Assembly: GCA_016199255.1 (NCBI GenBank)
Contig: JACQHA010000255.1
Span: forward strand, 1 to 13,277
DNA: 13,277 bases
Reading direction: 5' to 3'
Source of the DNA: Deinococcus sp.
GTDB taxonomy: Bacteria; Deinococcota; Deinococci; JACQHA01
Positions 1-6,645 of the stretch are shown piece by piece. Numbering within the stretch: position 1 is the stretch's first letter; the number at the start of each line of letters is the position of its first letter. Below the pieces are notes generated by a model that saw only the letters and a list, made by a program, of their open reading frames with translations, was not told the DNA's origin and did not search any database. Position numbers and translations under genes: made by a program.

Positions 1-86
1 GCCGCCAGGGCCAGCACCACAGCGGCTAGAATAGCGCTCAGGATCAGCGCCAGGCGGAAGCGGATGGAGGAGAAGAACTGCCACAT
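1..86 (-). CDS. Sensor histidine kinase, N-terminal fragment (cut by window edge)
   Basis: Only the first 28 codons lie in the window. They begin with ATG at 86 on the minus strand and read MWQFFSSIRFRLALILSAIL and onward: a short cytoplasmic start with one basic stretch, then a hydrophobic helix from about residue 11. This is the usual N-terminus of a membrane sensor kinase ('S-I-R-x-R-L' before the first membrane helix). The ATG lies 23 bases after the stop of an OmpR-type response regulator on the same strand, the standard regulator-kinase operon order. No catalytic domain is visible, so the call rests on the membrane segment and the neighbour. There is no strong ribosome site, so translation may be coupled to the regulator. 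Confidence 0.6.
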   Translation of the reverse strand, partial: MWQFFSSIRFRLALILSAILAAVVLALA

Positions 87-109
87 AGGGGCCTACAGGG
101 CACTCAGGC

Positions 110-787
110 TCACAGCCGCTCCCTGAGGGCATAGCCCGCCCCGCGCACGGTGTATAGCAACCGGCCGCTGCCGGCCTCCTCCAGCTTGCGGCGCAGCCGG
201 CCCACGTACACATCCACCACATTGGACTCGCCGTATTCCCCCCACACCCGCTCTTCAATCTCCATCCGGCCCCACACCCGGCCAGGGTGGCGCATAAATA
301 GCTCCAACAGGTCAAACTCCCGGGCCGAGAGGTCTAGGCGCTTCGTGCCCCGCCAGGCCTCCCTGGTCTGGGGGTTGAGCACCAGATCGGCGTAGCGGAT
401 GGGGCCTTCTGCCCCAGGACGGGTGCGGCGGAGCTGCGCCCGGATCTTAGCCAATAGCACCTCAATGGAGAAAGGCTTGACCACGTAGTCGTCGGCGCCA
501 GCATCCAGGCCTTTCACCTGGTCCTCGCTCTCGGCCCGGGCGGTGAGCATAATAATGGGGATATTGGAGCTTTTCCGCAGCCGCGCCGCCACCTCCAGGC
601 CGGAGATGCCAGGCAGCATCACGTCTAAAAGCACCAGGTCCGGGCTGTGCTCCCGGGCGGCTGACAGGCCATTGATGCCGTCCAGGGCCACCACCACGTC
701 ATATCCCTCTTCGGATAGCTCCAGCTCCAAGAGCCGCGCCAGGTTCTCCTCGTCTTCTACCACCAGGATCTTGGGCCGGTCCGCCAC
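110..787 (-). CDS. OmpR/PhoB-family two-component response regulator
   Basis: A DNA-binding regulator that is phosphorylated by a partner kinase and then controls promoters. The N-terminal receiver domain (about residues 3-118, counted from the GTG at 787) shows the acidic pocket in [10 protein letters not shown], the phosphorylated Asp55 in [10 protein letters not shown], the switch Thr in MLTA and Lys104 in VVKPFS. The C-terminal winged helix (about 128-225) has [12 protein letters not shown], a recognition helix with [14 protein letters not shown], and the closing hairpin [10 protein letters not shown], all typical of the family. From the GTG at 787 the protein is 225 residues, the family norm. 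The open frame runs back to an ATG at 826, but the extra residues are not receiver-like, and a GGGGTGAT ribosome site just before the GTG favours the shorter form. The next gene on this strand is its likely sensor kinase. The regulated genes cannot be told. Confidence 0.93.
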   Translation of the reverse strand: MADRPKILVVEDEENLARLLELELSEEGYDVVVALDGINGLSAAREHSPDLVLLDVMLPGISGLEVAARLRKSSNIPIIMLTARAESEDQVKGLDAGADDYVVKPFSIEVLLAKIRAQLRRTRPGAEGPIRYADLVLNPQTREAWRGTKRLDLSAREFDLLELFMRHPGRVWGRMEIEERVWGEYGESNVVDVYVGRLRRKLEEAGSGRLLYTVRGAGYALRERL

Positions 788-965
788 CACTATCACCCCG
801 ATGTAGAGTACCACCCGGCTGCACAAGCGGTTCGGCCAGGGTTATTTCCTGAGGGAGTACGCCAGTGGAGGGGCACGGCCTGCCCCGAGCCGGGTTCCGC
901 CAGACTTCCCGCTGCCCCTGGTACAGAAGCAACGTCAAGGTGCAGCGCTTGCTACTGGCACGACC

Positions 966-1129
966 CTGGGCCGTGGCACGGTCAAAGGAGTGATTGTGCT
1001 GGACGCGCCAAACTGGACCTGGCGGTGACCGCCAGTGTGCTCTCGGCATTCAAGACTACCGGGCAGCGCTGCGTCTCCGCCGGGCGGATCATGGGGCTGG
1101 CTGCCGATATCACCAGCCCCCAGCGCTGA
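966..1129 (+). pseudogene. Aldehyde dehydrogenase remnant (catalytic cysteine region)
   Basis: A fragment of the NAD(P)-dependent aldehyde dehydrogenase superfamily. The frame entered at 990 reads VIVLD. After a one-base slip it continues AKLDLAVTASVLSAFKTTGQ, then RCVSAGRIMG. Family members have '(G)VIVxDDAxLDLAV...FxxTGQRCxxxxRI', where the Cys in GQRC is the catalytic nucleophile. Restoring one lost base in 'GACG_CGCC' (about 1005) rejoins the two frames. The frame ends at TGA 1127-1129, far short of a ~480-residue enzyme, and there is no start or cofactor-binding half. Upstream bases 840-989 are open in the same frame but match the family only vaguely. I read this as a decayed, internally deleted gene. 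Its stop directly abuts the stop of the minus-strand zinc-finger gene. Confidence 0.75.
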
Positions 1130-1528
1130 TCAGAAGCGCGGCCCAGGGCGCTTGGGCCCTCTGGGTGGCAGCAGGGGATCAGGCGGCTCCACTGGTTTTG
1201 GCGGCGGATAGAGAATGGCCCTGGCCCGGGCCAGGCACTCGTTGCAGATTGCCAGTTGGGGAGTACCCACCAGCCTGCGCACCAGGTTAGCTGGCTTGCA
1301 GCAAAAAGCACAGCCAGCCGCCGCTACTGCCGTGGTGACCGCCAGGTAGACCGTGACGCAGTCAGCACAAAGAAACTGCCCACAGCCTTCCAAGAGGCGG
1401 CCAGCTACAGCCTGGGGCCGCTGGCACAGGGAGCAGCGTAGCACCGGGAGTGCATGGCGGTTCCACACTGCCCGCCAGCGTGCCCACCACTTCCCCAGGG
1501 GGCGCGGCGCTGCCTTTGCCCCAGCCAT
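1130..1528 (-). CDS. Small protein with two tandem ClpX-type C4 zinc fingers
   Basis: A 132-residue protein carrying two copies of the zinc-binding domain that normally sits at the N-terminus of the ClpX unfoldase. Finger 1 has C32-x2-C35 and C54-x2-C57; finger 2 has C73-x2-C76 and C95-x2-C98. Both have 18 residues between the cysteine pairs, the spacing of the E. coli ClpX finger (C15/C18/C37/C40). The second copy (CAFCCKPANLVRRLVG, then ICNECLARA) closely follows the ClpX pattern 'CSFCGKSxxxVxxLIxG...ICDECV'. The copies are 41 residues apart. There is no AAA+ domain. The N-terminus is basic and Trp-rich (KWWARWRAVW) and the C-terminus is Pro/Arg-rich. The start at 1528 has GGTGG a few bases upstream. 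In ClpX this domain dimerises and binds adaptors and some substrates, so an accessory or adaptor role is possible but unproven. Confidence 0.72.
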   Translation of the reverse strand: MAGAKAAPRPLGKWWARWRAVWNRHALPVLRCSLCQRPQAVAGRLLEGCGQFLCADCVTVYLAVTTAVAAAGCAFCCKPANLVRRLVGTPQLAICNECLARARAILYPPPKPVEPPDPLLPPRGPKRPGPRF

Positions 1529-1551
1529 ACGGCCACCATGGTAGCGGCTTC

Positions 1552-1572
1552 CCTCTCTAAGCGCCAGGGCGC
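1552..1572 (+). repeat. 21-base direct repeat, copy 1
   Basis: The 21 bases from CCTCTCTAAG to GCGC are identical to 1692-1712, exactly 140 bases downstream. Each copy ends in a small palindrome, GCGCC-AG-GGCGC (1561-1572 here). The two copies bracket the hairpin cluster at 1596-1676. Confidence 0.85.
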
Positions 1573-1595
1573 ACCCGCGCAGGATGAAACGCAGG

Positions 1596-1676
1596 GGTAG
1601 GGGCGGCCCCCTGTGGCCGCCCTGATCAGCCCCAAACCGGGCACCCCCGGGGGGGTGCCCCTACCTGGGGTCAGGT
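1596..1676. repeat. Nested GC-rich hairpin cluster (REP/MITE-like)
   Basis: An outer inverted repeat GGTAGGGGC (1596-1604) / GCCCCTACC (1657-1665) encloses two further hairpins. One is GGGCGGCC (1601-1608) with GGCCGCCC (1615-1622), an 8-base stem with a 6-base loop. The other is GGGCACCCCC (1639-1648) with GGGGGTGCCC (1651-1660), a perfect 10-base stem. A fourth small one is ACCTG/CAGGT (1663-1667/1672-1676). There is no U-tract, so it is not a classic terminator. The 'GTAGGGGC...' start resembles the palindrome at 12700-12721, which suggests a dispersed non-coding repeat family. Confidence 0.7.
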
Positions 1677-1691
1677 CACCTGCGAGGAGTT

Positions 1692-1712
1692 CCTCTCTAA
1701 GCGCCAGGGCGC
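1692..1712 (+). repeat. 21-base direct repeat, copy 2
   Basis: Identical to 1552-1572, and the match does not extend past the 21 bases on the right (GCACCC after copy 1, GCGGTT after copy 2). It could be a target duplication, a tandem-duplication relic or a dispersed repeat. I see no transposase between the copies. Confidence 0.85.
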
Positions 1713-1767
1713 GGTTTGCCGCCGGTGAGTGCATATGAGATAGAGTTATGCAGCGAGGAGGTGACTT

Positions 1768-3351
1768 ATGAGAGGTGGCGCACTGGTGGTACACGCGCTC
1801 CAGGCCGGGGGGGTGCGCACTGTTTTTGGCATCCCTGGAGTCCACAACCTGCCTATCTACGACGCCCTGTTGGATTCCGGTATCACCCACATCCTGGCTC
1901 GCCACGAGCAGGGCGTGGCGTTTGCCGCCAACGGCTATGCCCGGGCCACTGGCCAGCTTGGTGTAGCCCTGACCATTGGCGGCCCGGGCGTCACCTATGC
2001 GCTGACGCCGCTGGGCGAGGCCTACGCCGACTCGTCGCCCCTGCTCTTAATTGCCGCCGGGGTGGAGCGGCGCTACCAGGGGCTGGCGCTGGGCGTCTTG
2101 CACGAAATGCCTGACCAGCTGGCGGTGGCCAAGCCTCTTTCCGGCTGGGCCAGGCGGGTGGAGATGCCAGACCAGATCGCCGAAGCGCTAGCGGAAGCCA
2201 TGCGCTACCTGCGCTCCTGCCGGCCCCGGCCTGCCTATGCAGAAATCCCTACCGATGTGCTCAGTGCCGAGGCCGAGCCGCCCCGCTCACTGCGCACCAC
2301 TGGCGCCCTGGCTGGAGCCCCTCCTGAGCTGGTGCAGCAGGCCGCCGAGGCCCTGGGCCGGGCCAAACGGCCGGTGATCTATGCTGGCGGCGGCGCCCTG
2401 GACGCCGCTAGAGAACTGGTGCAACTGGCGGAGAAGCTGGGCGCCCCAATTGCCACCAGCGCCAGCGGCAAAGGGGTGATCCCCGAAGACCACCCCTTAG
2501 CGCTGGGCAGCGCCACCGGGCTGCGGGGCCGCTGGAATGGCGACGCGACCAGGGAGCTATTTTCCCAGGCAGATGGGGCGCTCCTGGTGGGAGCTAACCT
2601 GTGGGCACCGGAACTTGGCCTGGCCATACCCTTCCCCGAGAACACGGTGCAGATCAACCTCGATCCTTTGGAGCTCGGCAAGGTGGTGCCGGCCAGGGTC
2701 GGGCTGGCTGCCGACGCCCGCACCGCCCTGCGCCAGCTGCTGCCGCTCCTACCCACCAAGGCCCCCTGGGCCGATGCCAGCGCCGTGCGCCAGCAGGAAC
2801 TGCAGCAGGCCAGGCAGGATGGCCCACTAGAGACTGCCCTCTTGGAGGAAATCCGCGCCGCCCTGCCCCGGGACACCATCCTGGTAGGCGACATGACGCT
2901 TCTGGCCTACCGGGCCACCCGTATTTTCCCGGTTTACGCCCCGCGCAGCTTCCTCAGCCCCCGGGGATTTGGCACCCTGGGCTTTGCCCTGCCCGCTGCT
3001 ATAGGCGCCCAGGCGGGGCGGCCCGGGCAGCCCGTGGCGGCCATAGTGGGCGACGGCGGCATGCTCTACACCTGTGGCGAGCTGGCCAGTGCCGTGCAGC
3101 ACCGGTTGCCAGTCATCGTCATTGTGGTCAACGACGGCGCGTACGCCATGATCAAGCGTTTCCAGCTCAAGGAGTATGGACGCACTATAGCCGCCGACCT
3201 GAGCCCAGTGAACTTCGCCCAGCTGGCAGAGGCCATGGGTGCTTTGGGCTACCGCTGCCGCCCTGGGCAGGTAGGCGAAGCCATCACCCAGGCCCTGGAG
3301 CGGCGGCAAACCGCCGTGGTCGAGGTGCTGACCACGTTAAATATGCCGTAG
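1768..3351 (+). CDS. Thiamine-diphosphate-dependent enzyme (acetolactate synthase large-subunit-like)
   Basis: A 527-residue enzyme that uses thiamine diphosphate to decarboxylate or ligate 2-oxo acids. The N-terminal Pyr domain (about 1-165) has the activating Glu47 in ARHEQGVAFAANGYARATG and the glycine-rich IGGPGV. The central domain (about 185-330) has PVIYAGGGA and ends with NTVQINLDP. The C-terminal PP domain (about 350-525) has the Mg/thiamine motif starting GDGG at 428-430 and closing at Asn455 in VVNDGAYAM. The start follows a consensus ribosome site, GAGGAGGTGA (1755-1764). No small regulatory subunit (IlvN) or other branched-chain gene is nearby, so a stand-alone decarboxylase or lyase such as the benzoylformate-decarboxylase-like members is as likely as a biosynthetic acetolactate synthase. 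The substrate cannot be fixed from sequence alone. Confidence 0.9.
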   Translation: MRGGALVVHALQAGGVRTVFGIPGVHNLPIYDALLDSGITHILARHEQGVAFAANGYARATGQLGVALTIGGPGVTYALTPLGEAYADSSPLLLIAAGVERRYQGLALGVLHEMPDQLAVAKPLSGWARRVEMPDQIAEALAEAMRYLRSCRPRPAYAEIPTDVLSAEAEPPRSLRTTGALAGAPPELVQQAAEALGRAKRPVIYAGGGALDAARELVQLAEKLGAPIATSASGKGVIPEDHPLALGSATGLRGRWNGDATRELFSQADGALLVGANLWAPELGLAIPFPENTVQINLDPLELGKVVPARVGLAADARTALRQLLPLLPTKAPWADASAVRQQELQQARQDGPLETALLEEIRAALPRDTILVGDMTLLAYRATRIFPVYAPRSFLSPRGFGTLGFALPAAIGAQAGRPGQPVAAIVGDGGMLYTCGELASAVQHRLPVIVIVVNDGAYAMIKRFQLKEYGRTIAADLSPVNFAQLAEAMGALGYRCRPGQVGEAITQALERRQTAVVEVLTTLNMP

Positions 3352-3386
3352 AGCAGACCACTGTGTCCGCCTCCGGGGCTACCTGA

Positions 3387-3812
3387 TCACGCCATGGGCT
3401 TGTAGCCGATGATGGCCTCGTCGTCCAGCAGCTCTTCCACCGGGCGGCGCCCGGCAAAGCCCGTGTGCCGGTCGTGCCAGAAATTGATCTGCTCCTCCCC
3501 CGCCCGCCAGCACAGCAGAATGGCCTGCCCCTTGTACACCGCGGGGAAATCGACTAGGATCGGCTCTATGCCCTTGAGCCGGCAGCCCAGCGATTCCAAG
3601 TGCTCGGCTAGCTGCCTAACAGCCGATTCCAGGAACTCCTTCTCCACCTGCTTGTTGTACTTGTCCAGAGCAGACCTGGAAGTGTTGACCCCCATCCGCT
3701 CCAGGTCTGCCACCACCTGGCGGAGCTCATCCACCTGATGCTCTAGCTCCCGGGCCACTGCCTTGACCTGAGGCAGGAGCGCTCTGGCCTCTACTAGCGT
3801 GAAAGTCCTCAT
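3387..3812 (-). CDS. DUF2203 family protein
   Basis: A 141-residue soluble protein that I recognise as DUF2203. It starts MRTFTLVEARALLPQVKAV, followed by a helical stretch to about residue 85 (ELEHQVDELRQVVADLER). The conserved C-terminal block contains LGCRLKGIEPILVDFPAV, then ILLCWRAGEEQINFWHD and GFAGRRPVEEL. The family occurs in Firmicutes, Chloroflexota and Deinococcota and has no established function. It lies 41 bases after dxr on the same strand and is probably co-transcribed. It converges on the thiamine-diphosphate enzyme with 35 bases between stops and no clear terminator hairpin. The ATG at 3812 follows a weak purine-rich site, GGGAAGAG. Confidence 0.88.
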   Translation of the reverse strand: MRTFTLVEARALLPQVKAVARELEHQVDELRQVVADLERMGVNTSRSALDKYNKQVEKEFLESAVRQLAEHLESLGCRLKGIEPILVDFPAVYKGQAILLCWRAGEEQINFWHDRHTGFAGRRPVEELLDDEAIIGYKPMA

Positions 3813-3853
3813 GCTCTTCCCTGGCCCCAGCCAGCTGGGGTGGCTCTAGCTTA

Positions 3854-4984
3854 CTAGGCGCGCAGCGCCGCCGCCACTGCTTGCGCTCGCTCCCTGGCCC
3901 AGCGATCGGCAGCGAAAATCTGCTCCAGCCCCAGCACGGCAGGCTGGTGCTCGCCCAGCACCGTGCTCACCACCTGGTAAATATCCAGATACCTGATGCG
4001 GCCTGCCAGGAACTCCGCCACTGCCACCTCGTCGGCTGCCGAGAGCACCGCCGGCGCCGTGCCGCCCATTTCCCCCGCCTGATATCCCAGGCGCAGGCAG
4101 GGGAACCGCTCAAAGTCTGGCGGGTAGAACTCCAGCGCGCCGGTAAGCGGGAAGGGCTCCAGCGGCGCCTGGGGCCGCTGCGGCGCCGTGAGGGCGTACT
4201 GGATGGGGATGCGCATGTCAGGTGGCCCCAGCTGCGCCTTGATAGAGCCGTCCTTAAAGCGCACCAGGGAATGCACCACGGACTGGGGATGGATGACGAT
4301 TTCCACCTGATTCAGCGGCAACTGGAACAGAAAGTACGCCTCCAGTACCTCCAGAGTCTTATTCATCAGGGTAGCCGAGTCAATGGTGACTTTGGGGCCC
4401 ATCCGCCAGTTGGGGTGCGCCAGGGCCTGCTCCACGGTCACCTGGCTCAGGTCGCGCTTGGTGCGAAATGGCCCACCGGAGGCAGTGAGCACCAGCGCAG
4501 CAATACCCTCTTTGGGCTCCCCCACCAGGCACTGCCACAAAGCCGAGTGCTCAGAATCCACTGGCACCAGCCGGCCGCCATTGCCAGCCGCCTGGATGAG
4601 TAGCGGCCCGGCGCACACCAGCGACTCCTTATTGGCCAGCGCCACCCGGCGGCCAGCGCGGGCAGCAGCTAGCGTCGGCGCCAGCCCAGCCAGCCCCGGG
4701 ATAGCTGAGACTATAGTGTCCGCCGGCTCCTCAGCTACTGCCAGATTGCCCCCAGCCCCAGCCAGCACCTGGATGCTACCGGGCAGCGCCGAGCGCACTG
4801 CCTGGTAGTGAGGCTCAGCCACTGACACCAGCCGGGGGCAATGGGCCAGGGCCTGCTGCACCAGTAGCTCCCAGCGGTTTCCTCCCGCCAGGGCCACCAC
4901 CTCCCAGCCGTGCCAGGAAGCCACCTGCAGCGTCTGGGTGCCGATAGAACCAGTAGAGCCCAGAATCGACAGGCGGAGGGTCAT
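3854..4984 (-). CDS. dxr: 1-deoxy-D-xylulose 5-phosphate reductoisomerase
   Basis: This enzyme converts 1-deoxy-D-xylulose 5-phosphate to 2-C-methyl-D-erythritol 4-phosphate with NADPH, the committed step of the MEP isoprenoid pathway in the cytoplasm. The NADPH fold opens with LSILGSTGSIGTQ (GSTGSIG at 9-15). ANKESLV lies near 117-123. The metal site is Asp143/Glu145 in PVDSEHSALWQ plus Glu212 in LMNKTLEVLEA. TASGGPFR and HPNWRMGPKVTIDSAT are hallmark stretches. At 376 residues it is slightly short for the family but complete, with the usual C-terminal four-helix region. It sits 46 bases after the zinc peptidase and 41 before DUF2203. No ribosome site precedes the ATG; instead a TATAAT lies 12 bases upstream, which suggests a leaderless transcript. 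The usual MEP neighbours (uppS, cdsA, rseP, ispG) are not visible downstream, where DUF2203 lies instead. Confidence 0.96.
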   Translation of the reverse strand: MTLRLSILGSTGSIGTQTLQVASWHGWEVVALAGGNRWELLVQQALAHCPRLVSVAEPHYQAVRSALPGSIQVLAGAGGNLAVAEEPADTIVSAIPGLAGLAPTLAAARAGRRVALANKESLVCAGPLLIQAAGNGGRLVPVDSEHSALWQCLVGEPKEGIAALVLTASGGPFRTKRDLSQVTVEQALAHPNWRMGPKVTIDSATLMNKTLEVLEAYFLFQLPLNQVEIVIHPQSVVHSLVRFKDGSIKAQLGPPDMRIPIQYALTAPQRPQAPLEPFPLTGALEFYPPDFERFPCLRLGYQAGEMGGTAPAVLSAADEVAVAEFLAGRIRYLDIYQVVSTVLGEHQPAVLGLEQIFAADRWARERAQAVAAALRA

Positions 4985-4996
4985 AAGTTATGAGGC

Positions 4997-5002
4997 ATTA
5001 TA
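4997..5002 (-). promoter_or_regulatory. Candidate -10 box for a leaderless dxr transcript
   Basis: On the minus strand TATAAT ends 12 bases before the dxr ATG at 4984. Transcription would start about 6-7 bases downstream of the box, leaving only about 5 untranslated bases, and no ribosome site is present. No convincing -35 hexamer lies 16-18 bases upstream (CAGGCT at 17), so the promoter could be weak or differ in sigma-factor type. Confidence 0.4.
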
Positions 5003-5030
5003 CCGGCTCAGGTGGCCCCAGCCTGGCCAG

Positions 5031-5741
5031 CTAGTCGCGCCTCCGCCCGCCCAACAGGCCCAGGCGTACCAGCCAGTACAGGAGCTGCAGCAGGGCCCCC
5101 ACTGCCGCCGCCACATAGGTGAGGGCTGCAGCGTTGAGCACTTTGCTGGCGCCGTCCAGCTCATCCCGGGCCAGCACCCCGGAGCTGGAGAGCAGCGCCA
5201 GAGCACGGTGAGAAGCGTTGAACTCCACCGGCAGCGTGACCAGCGAAAACCCAGCGATGCCGAAGAGGATAGCGATGAACACATAAGCGAAAGGACCAGG
5301 CTGCTGCAGGAGCCCGCCGAAAATCCCGATGATAATCAGCCAAGGGAGCAGCCGGCTCCCCAGGGAGATAACTGGGACAATGGCACTGCGAAACTGCAGC
5401 GGCGCATAGCCATCGGCGTGCTGCAGTGCATGGCCGGTCTCGTGGGCCGCTACCCCCAGGGCCGCTACCGACCGGCTGTCATAGGTGGCCTGGGAAAGCC
5501 GGAGGGTCTTCGTCCGGGGATCGTAATGGTCGGTGAGGAAACCCTGTGCCCGCTCTACCTGCACGTCACTGAGCCCCCGCGCCGTTAGCAGGTGGCGCGC
5601 CACCTCAGCGCCAGACAGCCCCGAACGGCTCGCCATACGCTGATACTGGCTAAATGCCGCCGACACCCGCACTTGCGCCCAGAGGGCCAGAAGTATGGCA
5701 GGCATCATTAGGACCAGATACAAGGGATCGAAAAACAGCAT
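5031..5741 (-). CDS. Membrane zinc metallopeptidase, YugP family
   Basis: A 236-residue membrane protein with an HExxH zinc-peptidase motif. A signal-like membrane helix (about 4-22, LYLVLMMPAILLALWA) is followed by a soluble stretch. His100-Glu101-x-x-His104 lies in GVAAHETGHALQHADGY, and two or three more membrane segments follow: about 120-152 (VISLGSRLLPWLIIIGIFGG and following), 158-175 and 208-230. The block LPVEFNASHRALALL after the membrane segments is characteristic of YugP proteins. The start at 5741 has a strong ribosome site (AGAGGAG, 7 bases upstream), so the upstream extension to 5954 is not real. Family members are assumed to be membrane proteases of unknown substrate. It is the first gene of the minus-strand run leading to dxr. 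Confidence 0.9.
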   Translation of the reverse strand: MLFFDPLYLVLMMPAILLALWAQVRVSAAFSQYQRMASRSGLSGAEVARHLLTARGLSDVQVERAQGFLTDHYDPRTKTLRLSQATYDSRSVAALGVAAHETGHALQHADGYAPLQFRSAIVPVISLGSRLLPWLIIIGIFGGLLQQPGPFAYVFIAILFGIAGFSLVTLPVEFNASHRALALLSSSGVLARDELDGASKVLNAAALTYVAAAVGALLQLLYWLVRLGLLGGRRRD

Positions 5742-6081
5742 ACATCTACTCCTCTCATGACACCTGCGGCCTGATCGCCGCATTCTGGACCATGATACGG
5801 CGTCCCAGGCTGGCCCGTTCCCCTGGCAGGCAGACCAGTGGCTAGATAGGATAAGAGGGCTGCAGCGCTCGGGGTGTGGAAGGAGGCTGAGAGTGAAACG
5901 GAGGCAGCGGGCGTTTCGGGCACGCTTCGGGCACGATCTGGCAGTGCCCAGCACCTGGGATGAGCTGCAATTTGCCCTGGCCCTCTACCCCAAGGGGCCA
6001 GCCGGCAGCCGGTGGGGCTGGCGCTGACCGAAATAGCTACCGGGATGCGTGCCGTCCTGGCAGCAGGTAGATACCCTGGCC
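5742..6081. other. Divergent intergenic spacer
   Basis: This stretch separates the minus-strand peptidase from the plus-strand GNAT operon. Bases 5742-5878 hold no gene I can support. Bases 5893-6027 hold a short open frame resembling a solute-binding-protein relic, annotated separately. The operon promoter should lie here, but no clear -35/-10 pair stands out. Confidence 0.5.
5893..6027 (+). pseudogene. Short ORF, possible relic of an extracellular solute-binding protein
   Basis: A 44-codon frame opens with GTG and has a good ribosome site (GGAAGGAGG, about 6 bases upstream). It encodes RAFRARFGHDLAVPSTWDEL. Family-1 ABC transporter solute-binding proteins carry a similar stretch in the form 'x-A-F-K-x-K-Y-G-Y-D-L-P-V-P-x-T-W-D-E-L'. 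There is no signal peptide and nothing recognisable on either side, so this looks like a fragment left by deletion, with the ribosome site coincidental or reused. It could instead be a genuine small ORF that starts the operon. The match rests on one short motif. Confidence 0.4.
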
Positions 6082-6642
6082 ATGGGTTGGCGCATTGTCG
6101 ATCTCCGTCCTGGTGACGAGCAGGCTATCTACCAGGCAGCCGCGCTGCTGGTAGCCGGCTTCAAAGAGCACTGGCCCCATGCCTGGCCGGATATAGCCTC
6201 AGCACTAGAAGAGGTGCGGGAATCTTTCGCCCCAGACCGCATTAGCCGAGTAGCGGTTGACGACCAGGGCGCGATCTTAGGCTGGGTAGGTGGCATCAGC
6301 CAGTACCGCGGAAAGGTATGGGAACTGCACCCCCTGGTGGTCAGGCCAGATTGCCAGGGCCAGGGCATAGGCCGCACCCTGGTGGTTGATCTAGAAGAGC
6401 AGGTGCGAGCGCGGGGCGGGCTCACTATTGTAGTAGGCACTGATGACGAAGATGGCCAGACTAGCCTCACAGGAGTGGACCTCTACCCCAACGTGCTGGA
6501 GCACCTAGTCAATATCAAGAACCTGCGCCGCCACCCTTACGAGTTCTATCAGAAGCTGGGGTTCGTCATTATCGGAGCAGTGCCCGATGCCAACGGGCTT
6601 GCCAAGCCCGACATCCTCATGGCCAAGCGGGTAAGGAGGTAG
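6082..6642 (+). CDS. GNAT-family N-acetyltransferase (AAC(6')-like)
   Basis: An acetyl-CoA-dependent acetyltransferase of 186 residues from the ATG at 6082. The central strands (GAILGWVGGISQYRGKVWEL) lead into motif A, HPLVVRPDCQGQGIGRTLV, whose Q92-G-Q-G-I-G97 pyrophosphate loop is diagnostic. The block HPYEFYQKLGFVIIGAVPDANG is the motif B 'F-Y-x-K-x-G-F' element. The overall pattern resembles proteins annotated as aminoglycoside 6'-acetyltransferases, but that does not show the substrate. A GTG at 6049 in the same frame would add 11 residues; I prefer the ATG because the fold begins right after it and AGGTAG lies upstream. It is the first intact gene of an operon, 3 bases before alanine dehydrogenase. 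Confidence 0.88.
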   Translation: MGWRIVDLRPGDEQAIYQAAALLVAGFKEHWPHAWPDIASALEEVRESFAPDRISRVAVDDQGAILGWVGGISQYRGKVWELHPLVVRPDCQGQGIGRTLVVDLEEQVRARGGLTIVVGTDDEDGQTSLTGVDLYPNVLEHLVNIKNLRRHPYEFYQKLGFVIIGAVPDANGLAKPDILMAKRVRR

Positions 6643-6645
6643 CTC

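Larger units (their letters stand above)
1529..1767. other. Gene-free spacer with repeats and hairpins between divergent genes
   Basis: This stretch separates the minus-strand zinc-finger gene from the plus-strand thiamine-diphosphate enzyme. It holds two copies of a 21-base direct repeat and a cluster of GC-rich hairpins, annotated separately. Open frames crossing it look like shadows. The last 50 bases are AT-richer (gcatatgagatagagttatg) and probably hold the promoter of the plus-strand gene, but I see no clear -35/-10 pair. Confidence 0.6.

Noticed and set aside
840..965. Further upstream part of the aldehyde dehydrogenase relic
   Set aside because: The frame is open, but the residues show no convincing family motif, so the relic is bounded at 966.
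1716..1746. Promoter for the thiamine-diphosphate enzyme (TTGCCG ... TAGAGT)
   Set aside because: The spacer would be 19 bases and the -10 match is only 3 of 6; this is too weak to annotate.
1405..1905. 166-residue minus-strand open frame spanning the repeat region
   Set aside because: It overlaps the zinc-finger gene in another frame and the start of the thiamine enzyme, and has low-complexity composition and no family features.
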